From Steromphala cineraria (taxonomy: Eukaryota > Mollusca > Gastropoda > Trochida > Trochidae): a stretch of DNA of 64,000 nucleotides. The DNA lies in assembly GCA_916613615.1 (NCBI GenBank), contig OU744723.1:30510171-30574170 (forward strand), read 5' to 3'. Of the stretch, positions 20,317 through 31,334 are shown piece after piece. How positions within the stretch are numbered: position 1 is the first letter of the stretch; each line of letters starts with the position of its first letter. The notes under the pieces were generated by a model. That model saw only the letters and a list, made by a program, of their open reading frames with translations, ran no database searches and was not told the DNA's origin. The position numbers and the translations under genes were made by a program.

Positions 20317-21197
20317 GGAAAGAGAAGAAGTTGAAGGCTGGGACGATTGATGGCTACAAGTCAGCTTTGACATCTGCCTTGGCCTTACAAGGAGTCGACT
20401 TGGCCAGAGACCAGACCATTCATCGCTTGGCTAGATCGTTCCAGTTAGATGATCTGAAATCTCCTAAGTTTCAGCTCAAGTGGAATTTGTCGGTGGTCCT
20501 TTCAGCTCTACTCGCAGATCCGTTTGAGCCTATTAAAGACGTTTCCCTGCAGTTTTTATCCTGGAAGACAGCTTTTCTCTTGGCGCTGGCTTCTGCAAGC
20601 AGGGTTTCGGAGCTTCATGCTTTGGACCATTCCACCATGACGCACTCTAAGAACTGGCAGTCTGTATCCCTAACGACCCTTCCCGGTTTCGTAGCCAAAA
20701 ACCAGAAGTCCATTGCTGGGCCATTGGGAAGAAGATGCTTCTCTGTTCCGGCTCTGTCCGCTGCTATTTCGGACGGCATGGAAAAGGATCTTCTTCTCTG
20801 TCCAGTTCGAGCCCTGAGGGAGTACGTGAACAGAACCAAGTCCTTTAGAAGGGGTAGGCATAGATTGTTCCTTCCATGTCTCCCTACTTCTGACAAGGAC
20901 ATTACCAAGAATACCGTTTCAGCTTGGCTGAAGAAGACGATTAAGGCAGCTTACCATAAATCTGCGTCCTCTCCGCCGATTTATGGTAAGGTGTCTTCAC
21001 ATGAGATAAGAGCCTGGGCTACGTCAGCCCCCCTCTGGCACTCTGCCTCGGTCGAGGATGTCATCTCTGCTGGTTATTGGGCCTCCTCTACTACCTTCTC
21101 CACCTTCTACCTCAGGGATGTCCAGTCAGATCTCCAGGGCCTTCACCAACTGGGACCGTTCGTCGCAGCCGGTGCAGTCCAGACATCCAAGCAGTAG
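18291..21197 (+). CDS. DIRS ORF3: tyrosine recombinase (functional part about 20000-21197)
   Basis: Integrates the circular DNA copy by site-specific recombination. The frame is open from just after the ORF1 stop, but the first 570 or so codons overlap ORF2 and are Ser/Gly-rich without a recognisable domain. The recombinase proper starts near LSSRLEVIQRNLRSSGFS (about 20100). An N-terminal SAM-like core-binding region (RYSKFTEWKQQF, VAEFLLFLRKEKKL, GTIDGYKSALTSAL) is followed by the catalytic domain. Counting from 18291, the catalytic set is R771 (ASRVSELHAL), H904 and R907 (HEIRAWA), W930 (GYWAS) and the nucleophile Y940 (STFYLRD). All are present, so it may be functional. The frame equals that of ORF1. 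The true start codon is uncertain, and extensive ORF2/ORF3 overlap is known for DIRS-1. Confidence 0.93.
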   Translation: MANCFRRPLDPVCSLPGLPADFRFASPDDLHPGGAPFSSFWSSFGGSRGRNSEAFAEGGSYRTGSGHGFPRVLFSSFSGSEEGHGRIADDYRSEDFEPELPAETSALQDGVDTGAETGSKTSGLDGLVRPQGCVSPRPDSPSVPEVSSLCSQRQVVPVQGSSIRDLDSTLAFHTHHSSGSEFSSLQVHQDSRVPGRLPLTRPVSSQSGDEQRPCRFYLGASGFHRPSREVRLHSVPESEVYWSHFRHGDLEGSSAGGQGHGSSEFDPFHVSVSTNLKAMDVPVGQAHEHAGFDQQGEAEAPSLSVLDQLRQIARAFDSLLSSSRDSPLASLVASRPECSAGCSVGPFRAGCSAGDGRVKCRLGGSPHGPDDSGILVSGRSSSSHQPAGTVSRSEVSSVLAGPAEGKEADVGLRQHHGSGLRQSPGRHSIKGIARPLSSTVRLDRQERLSTQSQTHSRPSECSGRQSVSSEPDPVNRMDSASHLLQDGLRLVGIPDDRPVCDQTQHTAPGLRQSSSGPSGLRHRRNVDQLGRSPCLRLPSASIDSSSIGEGETSQLHHNSDCSSVAQSSLVSGSVDGVNSSAGATASLSNVTKTAKVRQVSSKSRVSLSSRLEVIQRNLRSSGFSQEVAEAVRGGLRASTSALYDCRYSKFTEWKQQFQPDAAISIPLVAEFLLFLRKEKKLKAGTIDGYKSALTSALALQGVDLARDQTIHRLARSFQLDDLKSPKFQLKWNLSVVLSALLADPFEPIKDVSLQFLSWKTAFLLALASASRVSELHALDHSTMTHSKNWQSVSLTTLPGFVAKNQKSIAGPLGRRCFSVPALSAAISDGMEKDLLLCPVRALREYVNRTKSFRRGRHRLFLPCLPTSDKDITKNTVSAWLKKTIKAAYHKSASSPPIYGKVSSHEIRAWATSAPLWHSASVEDVISAGYWASSTTFSTFYLRDVQSDLQGLHQLGPFVAAGAVQTSKQ

Positions 21198-21442
21198 TAT
21201 AGGTAATTACAACTCTTATTTGAAGAGGTTGTAAGGACGGAGTTCCTCCTTTTCGCTGAGAAATCCTATGTTGGCCTCGGCAGTTAACGGTTGTAAATCC
21301 ACGACTGTCCAGGCCAGCCTACCATTACTTGGTTTAGCAGGAACTTCGTTCTTGTGACCTCGGTTTTTGGTTAAAGGCATGATCTCTTTTGAGTCACAGC
21401 ATCACTAGCTGATCTCCTACCCTCCGCCGATCTGTGGGAATC

Positions 21443-21535
21443 TGCGTATAAGTTTAGAGGTAGTGAATGAAAGAAATTTAACAAAATTACAAGTATTTTG
21501 TATATTTTTGAATGATACCTACCTCTAAACTTATA
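21443..21535. repeat. Internal complementary region of the DIRS element
   Basis: 21443-21477 is the reverse complement of the element's left end (15175-15210), and about 21472-21535 is the reverse complement of the right end (about 21759-21821). The two blocks meet at AAATTT, reproducing the circle junction. In the accepted DIRS replication model this region templates the joining of both ends. Confidence 0.92.
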
Positions 21536-21594
21536 GTTTGTAACCCGCCCGGACCTCCCCACGGAACGGATACCAGCTTTTCGGGTTGCATTCT

Positions 21595-21776
21595 ACAAGG
21601 AAAGTGATCTCTTAGGCTGAGGGATTGTGGGCGTGTATTTGTTATTGCACGTGCTAGCTCGTGCGACTGCTGCGACTAAAAAGGTTGACATGTCTAGTTC
21701 TAGACTTGATCAAGGTATTGATTGTTGTTAGATGTTTTGTAAACAAACAAGGAAATGCGTATAAATTTAGAGGTAG
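21595..21776 (-). repeat. Right inverted terminal repeat of the DIRS element
   Basis: Inverted copy of 15190-15371, beginning ACAAGGAAAGTGATCTC and ending ATAAATTTAGAGGTAG. A further 45 bp reaches the outer terminus at 21821. Confidence 0.95.
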
Positions 21777-21821
21777 GTATCATTCAAAAATATACAAAAT
21801 ACTTGTAATTTTGTTAAATTT

Positions 21822-22550
21822 TTAAAAATTTCATTAAATGAATTTATCCAACGATTGCAGAAAAACTATTAATCTAATTAATTAAATTTGTGAACATGTC
21901 TTCTAACATAATAGTAGGATTACAGTGGAATTAACAAATGAATTTGTTTGTTATTGAATATTTTAAAAATTACTTTGTTTTGTAATTACCGGAAGTCATT
22001 TTCCAAGATCAGAATTTGTCCAAACCGATTGCAGAATTCATCCAATAGTTTTTAGCAGGGGATCAAATTCTATGCAAGAGACAATGATTTACGGTCTTGA
22101 TAGTGGGATGTCTAAGTTATTGGAAGTGAACAGTTACTTAGTTGGTTAGGGGTGCATGGTCGGTATTAGAGAGCCGCGCTCACGTTTTAGCATTGACACT
22201 ACAAGATTGAAACCATATTGGTTGGTATGTTTCAATGATCTTCCAGTGATATTTTACTTAAGTTAAAAAGTGTCAGCCCATTTGAAATAGTGAGGATAAG
22301 TTATTGTATTGTTTCTATTTATTTGAGCCAAGTATTGTTCGTTGAGGGAAATCAATTCTATATTTTTCTGAAATTTTATTGTTCAACTTGTATTTTTTAT
22401 CTTTACTACTTATTTATATTTTATACATAATTGTACAGAAATAAATGCAATTTAACAAGTAGAATATTGTGTTTTTTGATGTTGTCAGAAAAGTGTCCAC
22501 TAACTGTGTATATTCAATATCAGAAATGAACACAAAGAATACACATTTTT
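21822..22550. other. AT-rich spacer right of the DIRS element
   Basis: No coding exon or terminal repeat recognised. An AATAAA at about 22440 could be a poly(A) signal by chance. Confidence 0.5.
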
Positions 22551-22599
22551 AGCTCACCTTTACAAAGTAAATGTGAGCTTATGTCATGGCGCCATGGCA

Positions 22600-23560
22600 G
22601 CCATATTGAATTTTCAATTAGATTTCACGAAAAAGACTACTCCTCCTAAACGAATGCAGATATCATTCTGAAATTGTAATATGTTATACCCATGGTGATT
22701 CCTCACAGAAAGGTAGACGTTTCAGTTTTGAGAATCCAAGATGGCTGCTAAGGCAGCCATATTGAATTTTCAATTAGATTTCACGAAAAAGACTACTCCT
22801 CCTAAACGAATCCAGATATCATTCTGAAATTGTAGTATGTTATACCCATGGTGATTCCTCACAGAAAGGTAGACGTTTCAATTTTGAGAATCTAAGATGG
22901 CCGCCATGGCAGCGTTATTGAATTTTCAATTAGATTTCACGAAAAAGACTACTCCTCCTAAACGAATCCAGATATCATTCTGAAATTGTAGTATGTTATA
23001 CCCATGGTGATTCCTCACAGAAAGGTAAACGTTTCAATTTTGAGAATCCAAGATGGCCGCCATGGCAGCGTTATTGAATTTTCAATTAGATTTCACGAAA
23101 AAGACTACTCCTCCTAAACGAATGCAGATATCATTCTGAAATTGTAGTATGTTATACCCATGGTGATTCCCCTCGGAATGGTAGACGTTTCAGTTTTGAG
23201 AATCCAAGATGGCCGCTATGGCAGCCATATTGAATTTTCAATTAGATTTCATGAAAAGACTACTCTTTCTAAACTAATCTAGATATCATTCTGAAATTGT
23301 AGTATGTTATAACTATGGTGATTCCGCACAGAAAGGTAGACGTTTCAGTTTTGAGAATCCAAGATGGCCGCGATAGCAGCCATATTGAATTTTCTAATGA
23401 GATTTCATGAAAATGACTACTTCTCCTAAACCAATCTAGATATCATTTTCATATTGTAGTATGTTATACCTATAGTGATTCTTTCCACAAAGTTAGACGT
23501 TTCAGTTTTGAGAATCCAAGATGGCCGCGATAGCATCCATATTGACTTTTCAGCTGCAGA
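22600..23560. repeat. 156-bp tandem repeat, about six copies
   Basis: ATTGAATTTTC-type starts recur at 22605, 22761, 22917, 23073, 23229, 23384 and 23541 (steps of 155-157 bp). Each unit contains CAATTAGATTTCACGAAAAA, GACTACTCCTCCTAAACGAA, CAGATATCATTCTGAAATTG, TATACCCATGGTGATTCC and CCAAGATGGCCGCCATGGCA. The last resembles the YY1 consensus AANATGGCNGC. Copies decay to the right. A degenerate copy is also seen at 24815-25000. The array is preceded by AGCTCACCTTTACAAAGTAA and its near-complement, a small stem at 22551-22580. Confidence 0.93.
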
Positions 23561-23844
23561 TGACACATCATTATTACTAAATTTTAAGCTTTCATCAAGT
23601 GATCACTCGCACTATATAAATTCTCTAATTTGAACTTACTAATCATAATTTTATCTTGAATATAGAATATTTAAGATTGTCATGCAAGTTGTTCTATATT
23701 TTAAGTGTTTCTAAAACATTAAGATGAAAGACAAACATAATTAATTAATTTGTTTAAAATATTTATGGCAACTAGCTGCAAAAACCCAATGACATTAAAC
23801 ATCATGTTAGATTTTGAACAATGGTATCTCCCTTATATTCCTTT

Positions 23845-24750
23845 AAATACCACACATAAGGGGTCAACCAGAGTTCAGATATTTCTGTTGAGTCCACGAT
23901 GCTGTCTAATACACATCCGAATACAGGCTGCTAGCATCATAGTGTCAGCTGCTAGTCTGTTGCATAATCAACCTGACCCAATTGGTAGAGCATTATGCTA
24001 TATGGCCATGTGTATGCAATAAGAGTTATGGAAATTAGACTTGTATTCTCATGACAGCGATATGTTCTTTCTAAGAATAACAACTTACACAAAACTTGTC
24101 ACTTGTTTTGTGTTTAGCAATCTACATGATAAGTTGATGTGGAAAGAGTTATTTTGCATCAGGTTCCAGTTCCTGTGTTTTACTCATATTTGTACCATTT
24201 CTATATCTAACAGCAGTTCTTCTTGACACACAATCAATTTAGGACATAAGCTAACTAAATTATATATATTTTTCACAACAATTCATGTTCTCTCCAGTCA
24301 AGTCTATTAATACCACACATAAGGGCTTAGCCAGAGTTCAGGTTTACATGCTCAGCACACTAGGATGCTTCTCCAAATATACGTACACAAAGCCAAGTAC
24401 ACAAATTGCTACACTCTCCTTAAGGATCTGGGGCTAGCAGTCCTGCCTGCTTGTATATTGCATAGTAATCCTGACCTAATTGATTAATAGAACATAATGG
24501 ACTTTATGGAAAGTATATAAATTGTCTTTATGAAAAGTATACTTGTATTCTATTAATAGAAATACTTTTTACAAATAACAATTTAAACAAGTCAAGAATC
24601 AGCTTTTGTGTACAACAATCTGCACGATGAGTTAATATTAACAAGTCAAGAATCTGCCTTAATGTTCAGTAATCTACATGATAAGTAAATAATAGAGGTA
24701 TTTTGTATCAGGTTCCAGTTCCAATACCATGTGTTTTATAAATACCTGTA
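23845..24750. repeat. Two diverged direct copies of an approximately 400-bp sequence
   Basis: AATACCACACATAAGGG, CCAGAGTTCAG, TAGCA then TGCATA, CTGACC and, later, ATCTACATGATAAGT and CAGGTTCCAGTTCC occur in the same order from about 23845 and again from about 24305. Divergence is substantial, and the second copy has an internal repeat of AACAAGTCAAGAATC. No coding potential is recognised. Confidence 0.7.
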
Positions 24751-25000
24751 AAAATAAATGATAATTGTATCATGCTGAAGGGGTTCTGGGAACAACATGT
24801 CATCATAGAAGTCATTATTTTTCAATTAGATTTCAGGCCAAGTACTACTCCTACTAAATCAATTAAGATATCATTCTGAAAAGTGAGTATTTTTTTATAT
24901 AGTGATTCCTGACAAAGACACATTTATTTTATTATCAAGAATCCAAGATGGTCAATATGTCAATTATATTGAATTTTCAATTAGATTTCATGAAATTCAT

Positions 25001-26036
25001 TGAAAAGAATACATTTCCTGATCAATCAAATCAATGTCATTATATTTGTATTGATACGCTTGTTGTAATATTTATCAACACTATAAATACAGTTACAAAA
25101 AACTGTATGAATCATCTTTATCTGCGAACAGCCTGAAGCATGACTGTTTTAAGAAATCCTTTCCGTTTTACATAATTCCTGACACTTCATATATATGGCA
25201 AATAACATAGCCAGTGAGGGATAAATATACATTTTATAATCATCTATATCAGATTACAGTCTGAACAATGATTATCTAGATAATTATAATGATCATTCAA
25301 TTCAAACAAATCCTTTTCAAAAGCATTTAAAATGATGAAATTTGTTCACTCCCAACACTAACTGTTAGGTTTTTTAGTCCATTGTTCCCATGCAATTAAT
25401 TTATTCCAAATTGAAAATTTTGGTTAATGAATAACAAATTATCTTTTATTTTGTTTGTCATGCTAATAAAAGATATCATTTAATATTCATCTTCAAAACT
25501 AATTGAACAGCTGTCTGAACAATTCTTTTTTTACAAAGTCTTTCTCACCAATTCTCTCTGTTTGTTAAGATACTTCAATAAACATATTACTGAGTTGACC
25601 TCCAGATTATTTCCATTGCAAACCTCTCTTCTACCCCCACCCCTTCTATCCCCCCTTTCCCTCCTCCCCTTTTTTCTCCTGTCCTTCCATTGCAAACCTA
25701 TCCCACATTCCTTCTACACAATTAAACCATATTACCACATCATTCATTTTAAGGTGAGCTTCTGTACCCTCGGTACTTTTATTTTGGTTATAAGGACAAT
25801 AAGAAATTATTACCTAATGCATAATTAATTTAAACATAAAAACGTTATTAATCTAAGAAAACGTTGCAAACGCCATTAATCCCAAACTAAGAGCTCAGTA
25901 GTTTCTTTGTTTTGGAAGTTGAATATTCTTCAACTGTGTTGTGTATGCCTTTCATTTGTGATTTCATAGAGTGATTCGATTTATTCGAAAATAAGAAGAC
26001 CTGTACGAATAGCCACCTTCTGAACAAGCCACCTTT
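25001..26036. other. AT-rich spacer before the 60-bp satellite
   Basis: It contains a pyrimidine-rich tract (CCCCACCCCTTCTATCCCCC region, 25625-25690) and otherwise unremarkable AT-rich sequence. No gene supported. Confidence 0.5.
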
Positions 26037-28102
26037 GTACATCGTATCCTATAGCTCATCCAGTGTAGACTGTTGACTTACAGTGACAATGGGGTCGTAC
26101 ATCGTATCGTATAGCTCATCCAGTGTAGTTTGTTGGTTTACAGTGACGACCGGTGCGTACATCGTATCCTATAGCTCATCCAGTGTAGTTTGTTGGCTTA
26201 CAGTGACAATGGGGTCGTATATCGTATCCTATTGCTCATCCAGTGTAGATTGTTGGTTTACAGTGACGACCGGTGCGTACATCGTATCCTATAGCTCATC
26301 CAGTGTAGTTTGTTGGCTTACAGTCACGACCGGTGCGTACATCGTATCCTATAGCTCATCCAGTGTAGACTGTTGACTTACAGTGACAATGGGGTCGTAC
26401 ATCGCATCCTATAGCTCATCCAGTGTAGACTGTTGACTTACAGTGACAATGGGGTCGTACATCGCATCCTATAGCTCATTCAGTGTAGACTGTTGACTTA
26501 CAGTGACAATGGGGTTGTACATCGCATCCCTTAGCTCATCCAGTGTAGACTGTTGACTTACTGTGACAATGGGGTCGTACATCGTATCGTATAGCTCATC
26601 CAGTGTAGTTTGTTGACTTACAGTGACAATGGGGTCGTACATCGTATCCTATAGCTCATCCAGTGTAGTTTGTTGGCTTACAGTGACGACCGGTGCGTAC
26701 ATCGTATCCTATAGCTCATCCAGTGTAGTTGGTTGGCTTACAGTGACGACCGGTGCGAACATCGTATTCCTATAGCTCATCCAGTGTAGACTGTTGACTT
26801 ACAGTGACAATGGGGTCGTACATCGCATCCTATAGCTCATCCAGTGTAGACTGTTGACTTACAGTGACAATGGGGTTGTACATCGCATCCCTTAGCTCAT
26901 CCAGTGTAGACTGTTGACTTACTGTGACAATGGGGTCGTACATCGTATCGTATAGCTCATCCAGTGTAGTTTGTTGACTTACAGTGACAATGGGGTCGTA
27001 CATCGCATCCTATAGCTCATCCAGTGTAGTTTGTTGACTTACAGTGACAATGGGATCGTACATCGCATCCTATAGCTCATCCAGTGTAGATTGTTGGCTT
27101 ACAGTGACAATGGGGTCGTACATCGCATCCTATAGCTCATCCAGTGTAGTTTGTTGGCTTACAGTGAAAATGGAGTCGTACATCGCATCCTTTAGCTCAT
27201 CCAGTGTAGTTTGTTGGCTTACAGTGACGATCGGTGCGTACATCGTATCGTATAGCTCATCCAGTGTAGTTTGTTGACTTACAATGACAATGGGGTCGTA
27301 CATCGTATCCTATAGCTCATCCAGTGTAGTTTGTTGGCTTACAGTGACGACCGGTGCGTACATCGTATCCTATAGCTCATCCAGTGTAGTTGGTTGGCTT
27401 ACAGTGACGACCGGTGCGTACATCGTATTCCTATAGCTCATCCAGTGTAGACTGTTGACTTACAGTGACAATGGGGTCGTACATCGCATCCTATAGCTCA
27501 TCCAGTGTAGACTGTTGACTTACAGTGACAATGGGGTTGTACATCGCATCCCTTAGCTCATCCAGTGTAGACTGTTGACTTACTGTGACAATGGGGTCGT
27601 ACATCGTATCGTATAGCTCATCCAGTGTAGTTTGTTGACTTACAGTGACAATGGGGTCGTACATCGCATCCTATAGCTCATCCAGTGTAGTTTGTTGGCT
27701 TACAGTGACAAAGGGGTCGTACATCGCATCCTATAGCTCATCCAGTGTAGATTGTTGGCTTACAGTGACAATGGGGTCGTACATCGTATCCTATAGCTCA
27801 TCCAGTGTAGACTGTTGACTTACAGTGACAATGGGGTCGTACATCGCATCCTATAGCTCATCCAGTGTAGTTTGTTGGTTTACAGTGACGACCGGTGCGT
27901 ACATCGTATCCTATAGCTCATCCAGTGTAGTTGGTTGGCTTACAGTGACGACCGGTGCGTTGGCTTACAGTCGCATCCTATAGCTCATTCAGTGTAGTTG
28001 GTTGGCTTACAGTGACGATGGGGTCGTACATCGTATCCTATAGCTCATCCAGTGTAGTTGGTTGGCTTACAGTGACAATGGGGTCGTATATCGTATCCTA
28101 TA
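26037..28102. repeat. 60-bp satellite, segment 1
   Basis: About 34 monomers of the pattern CATCCAGTGTAGTTTGTTGG, CTTACAGTGACAATGGGGTC, GTACATCGTATCCTATAGCT. Two main alleles alternate: ACAATGGGGTCGTAC and ACGACCGGTGCGTAC. As 60 is a multiple of 3, several frames are open and give spurious ORFs. A block near 26480-26760 recurs at about 26830-27120 and 27500-27720. The segment is cut at its right by an insertion within CCTATAGCTC. Confidence 0.97.
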
Positions 28103-31100
28103 GACCCTTTTTCGCGGGAAATTTCACGCGACGGCTAGCTCATGAATATTCAGTGGAGGCAGAATGACCGGAAGCTCCATAGCTTTCCTCCAGTTGCCTC
28201 AACATTTCGAGCGCGTAGTTTTCAAATATTAAAAGTAATTCAACCACACAAATATAATTATTTGCTAGTATTTATTGTAGTTAAGTCATGCTTAAAGGAA
28301 TATTTGACGTGACTGGTTTGGATTTTTTTTTTTGACGGGGTCTATGTTGACATGTGACGACACCTTCGATGTTTGTTTACAAACAAACATCGATGCATGC
28401 CGACATGTAGATGATCTTCTGCCGTAGAAATATATTAATTAAATGTTATATTTAACCCTGTATCGATCCCTGATTGATGTTTTGAAAATATAGATCTACT
28501 AAGCATTAACAGAGGTTCTCCGGTAGTCCAATATCAAAGTGACTCAAGACTCGAAATTCCCATTGACTTGCATGTTATTAGGTGGTTAGAATATTTTTCA
28601 TTAATTGATTTATGGCCAAATTGTTGCCAATATGTATTGATAACATTAGAAATCATCTCAGCTAGAAATACATAATTTTCATTTAAAAATCGGATAATTA
28701 TTAACTATTTTAGACAATTGCAGCAAAACATCATTTATATACAGCAAACAGCAGCAAACTCAAGATTCAACATGGACATCAATGGAACAGTCGCCAAAAA
28801 TGTTGTGTATTTAATTGTTGCTTAAATCAGTCGACATTCAAGAATTAATCAATGGGAAAGTAAGAGGAAATTATGTGACTTCAGCTGAGATGGTTCCTAG
28901 CTTTGTGTAACTTAAATCTATTATCACTATGAATGAAAATTATTCTTGCAACAGGCATTCAACATGTAAGTCTATGGGCATTTTATATATCTATCCTCAT
29001 TCGACATTTTCCAAATACAATAGTGTGGTTTGGTACCCTTTATTAAAATAAACTACTGAAACATATCATCATCTCCAAAGAGGCACAATTATTTATGCAG
29101 CATAAGAAATAAACTTTTCAATCTTCAGGTTAATTTAAAAACTGAAACAACCTTTTTTATTAAAAACTATTCAAAAGAGAAACAATATTTAGAAAATTTC
29201 AATCTCAATGGAACCCTTTTATTCCAGTACTTACTTGACCAATATGACTTTTACTTGCATCATATTTTTTTAAATAATTAGTTATGTGACTATAAATTAT
29301 AATTTCAACTTAACATTATATTCTGTCTTGTTATGCCATGACAACTATATGTATATGTAATCTTTGGAACCAATAAAAAAAATATTCAATGGTTTTAGAT
29401 TTAATATCAGATCTGTAATCATGGCAATATAATTAAATTTTCGATGATTTGTTGTTGAGACTGATAAAAACAAATTGTATTTATAGTAATCATGTGTACT
29501 CAAAACATGCATAGGGGAGATTTTACATTTAATTTATTTAAAAACAAAATTCATTATATAATATGATAGAATCAACGTAAGGAAGCTAAATTATTAAAGT
29601 GAAATTATTTATACAAAAAATAATTAAAAAATATTTTATGTCTACCCAGTAACTCACATGTGTAGGGCCTCAGGCACAAATCCTGTTCTTACAATGATAT
29701 TATTTCATAAAAGAAATATTCAACAAGGTTGCTTTGGGTGATAAATTAGGATAATCAAACAATATATTGAAGTTTATTCTAGAAATGTGAAGGCAGGGAT
29801 TTGGAAAGACAGGGGTCATGGGCCATTTTGCACATTGGATAAAAAATTGTCCCATTAACAAATTGAAGTTTACTATTGCTGTATAAAATAAATATGCCAA
29901 AATTGAAAATCCTGAAAATGGCCCAATGTGAAATGTCTTTCCAAATCCCTGTAAAGGCATTGAATTTTGTCCCTTGTCACTCATATTGTTTTTACAATCA
30001 AAAGATATAAAATCATGTAATAAAATCTCTTGAGTCTGAAACTCTTAAATTTGACTAATTTTAGATGACTTGAATTTAACAACATATTCAAATATTACCT
30101 CCTACATATACACACAATGTAAGGATGAAAACTGTGTGCCTCAGAAATAGATGAATGTTTCAATACTGTGATAAATCATTGCTGAAATTCAGTTTTTTTA
30201 GTTCTGTATACAAACATGCAAATGGTTTAATGCAAAAGGCAAAAAATAATATTATATATATGGTTTTTATCATAGTTTTATTACTTGATGTGTAATGTTG
30301 AAACATGTTTTTGATGTCCAGACTTCAGTGGTATTTTATCTGTCATTCTGGTAATATCCTTGGTAACAAAATCCTGTTCATGGGATAGTAAGCTAATATT
30401 ATCTAAGCCCTAAGTGACAAACTTGCATAAATATACATAAATATAGGTTGTTTTTAATTTTGTTTGAAATTAAGATGTTTTATCTGAAGGCCCTTCTCCA
30501 AAATGAACAAACTAAATCATGAATATTATCATAATATTCTCTCACATCCATCATTAAGATCTAATGATGTGTATCAATAATTATTACAGTCATAAGGATC
30601 CCAATATAAATCAGTAATTTGAATCTCAGATGGAATATTATTTCAAAATAATTTTGCATGACATATTAACCTGTATTTTGTACAGCAAACCATTTCTTCA
30701 TTAAAAAGATTCATTTTAACAGGGATGGAATGCTGTTTTAGTTAACTGCACACTGCTTATTGTAGGTAATCCAATCCCTCAAAGGCTGATCGATTACATT
30801 CAAATAATTTTCTTTTTGCAAAACAATTTGAGCAAAAAATATCCCATGTTGTTTTCACTTGACTTGGGGAAAGGGTTACATGTGAATATTGTCAATCAGG
30901 AAGTAACGCAATCTAGCCGGTAAGAAAATATCCCCGTTTGTAGATTTTTTTTCCAAATTTAAATGATACACCGATTTTAAGTTCATTTATTTTCAGGAAT
31001 GGACATCTCGTCATGTGTATCAAAAAGACTACCACAGACAACCAAATGACAAACATGGCCGCCTTAATGTTTACGTTGTTTTGCAGACATAAAAACTACT

Positions 31101-31334
31101 TTCAAAACATAATACTGATTGACAGTGTGCAATGTAAAGTGTTTATGCTTTTACAGTTACAAAGGATACCATTTTGCCGTCTTTCCTGGACAGAAAATGT
31201 TTCATTAGCGAGTATAATTGAAAAAATGCAAGCGAGTCGTCACTTCACTCACCGCCATGTTTTGCCTCCATCTCGATCAGCTGTTATGTTAATGAGGTCA
31301 AGGTCGTATGTAAATGAGCGCGCGAAAAAGGGTC
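28103..31334. mobile_element. 3.2-kb non-autonomous TIR DNA transposon inserted in the 60-bp satellite
   Basis: Perfect 14-bp inverted repeats GACCCTTTTTCGCG (28103-28116) and CGCGAAAAAGGGTC (31321-31334) bound the element. TATA at 28099-28102 and 31335-31338 is the target-site duplication, since the uninterrupted monomer reads CCTATAGCTC. The 3232-bp interior is AT-rich and contains no transposase ORF that I can recognise; the ORFs at 29700-29984 (-) and 31013-31339 (+) resemble no family, and the latter runs through the TIR. A nested inverted repeat lies at 29791-29963. The superfamily is unknown to me. Confidence 0.9.
29791..29963. mobile_element. Nested hairpin element inside the 3.2-kb transposon
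   Basis: CAGGGATTTGGAAAGACA at about 29793 is inverted as TGTCTTTCCAAATCCCTG near 29935-29953. GGGCCATTTT is likewise inverted as AAAATGGCCC. The arms enclose about 100 bp of AT-rich sequence. This may be a small MITE that entered the larger element. Confidence 0.6.

Larger units (their letters stand above)
15175..21821 (+). mobile_element. DIRS-type tyrosine-recombinase retrotransposon, nearly intact
   Basis: A 6.65-kb element with 182-bp inverted terminal repeats (15190-15371 and 21595-21776), an internal complementary region (21443-21535) and three overlapping ORFs: Gag-like, RT/RNase H/Dam-like, and tyrosine recombinase. The internal region is complementary to the left end joined to the right end, as expected for DIRS elements that replicate through a circular intermediate. 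Reading that junction places both outer ends at a shared AATTT (15175-15179 and 21817-21821). No target-site duplication is needed or seen, as usual for recombinase-mediated insertion. The two ITRs differ at about three positions by eye. Together with uninterrupted ORFs this suggests recent insertion. It is more GC-rich than its surroundings across the coding part. Confidence 0.97.
22551..25760. mobile_element. Possible composite element bounded by AGCTCACCTT / AAGGTGAGCT
   Basis: AGCTCACCTT at 22551-22560 and its exact inverse AAGGTGAGCT at 25751-25760 bracket the 156-bp array, two diverged direct copies of a roughly 400-bp sequence, and a further degenerate 156-bp unit. No transposase ORF is visible. 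A 10-bp inverted pair alone is weak, and no convincing target-site duplication was found. Confidence 0.3.

Noticed and set aside
16529..20908. Minus-strand and third-frame ORFs across the DIRS element
   Set aside because: Shadows of the RT and Gag-like frames in GC-richer coding sequence; no domains.
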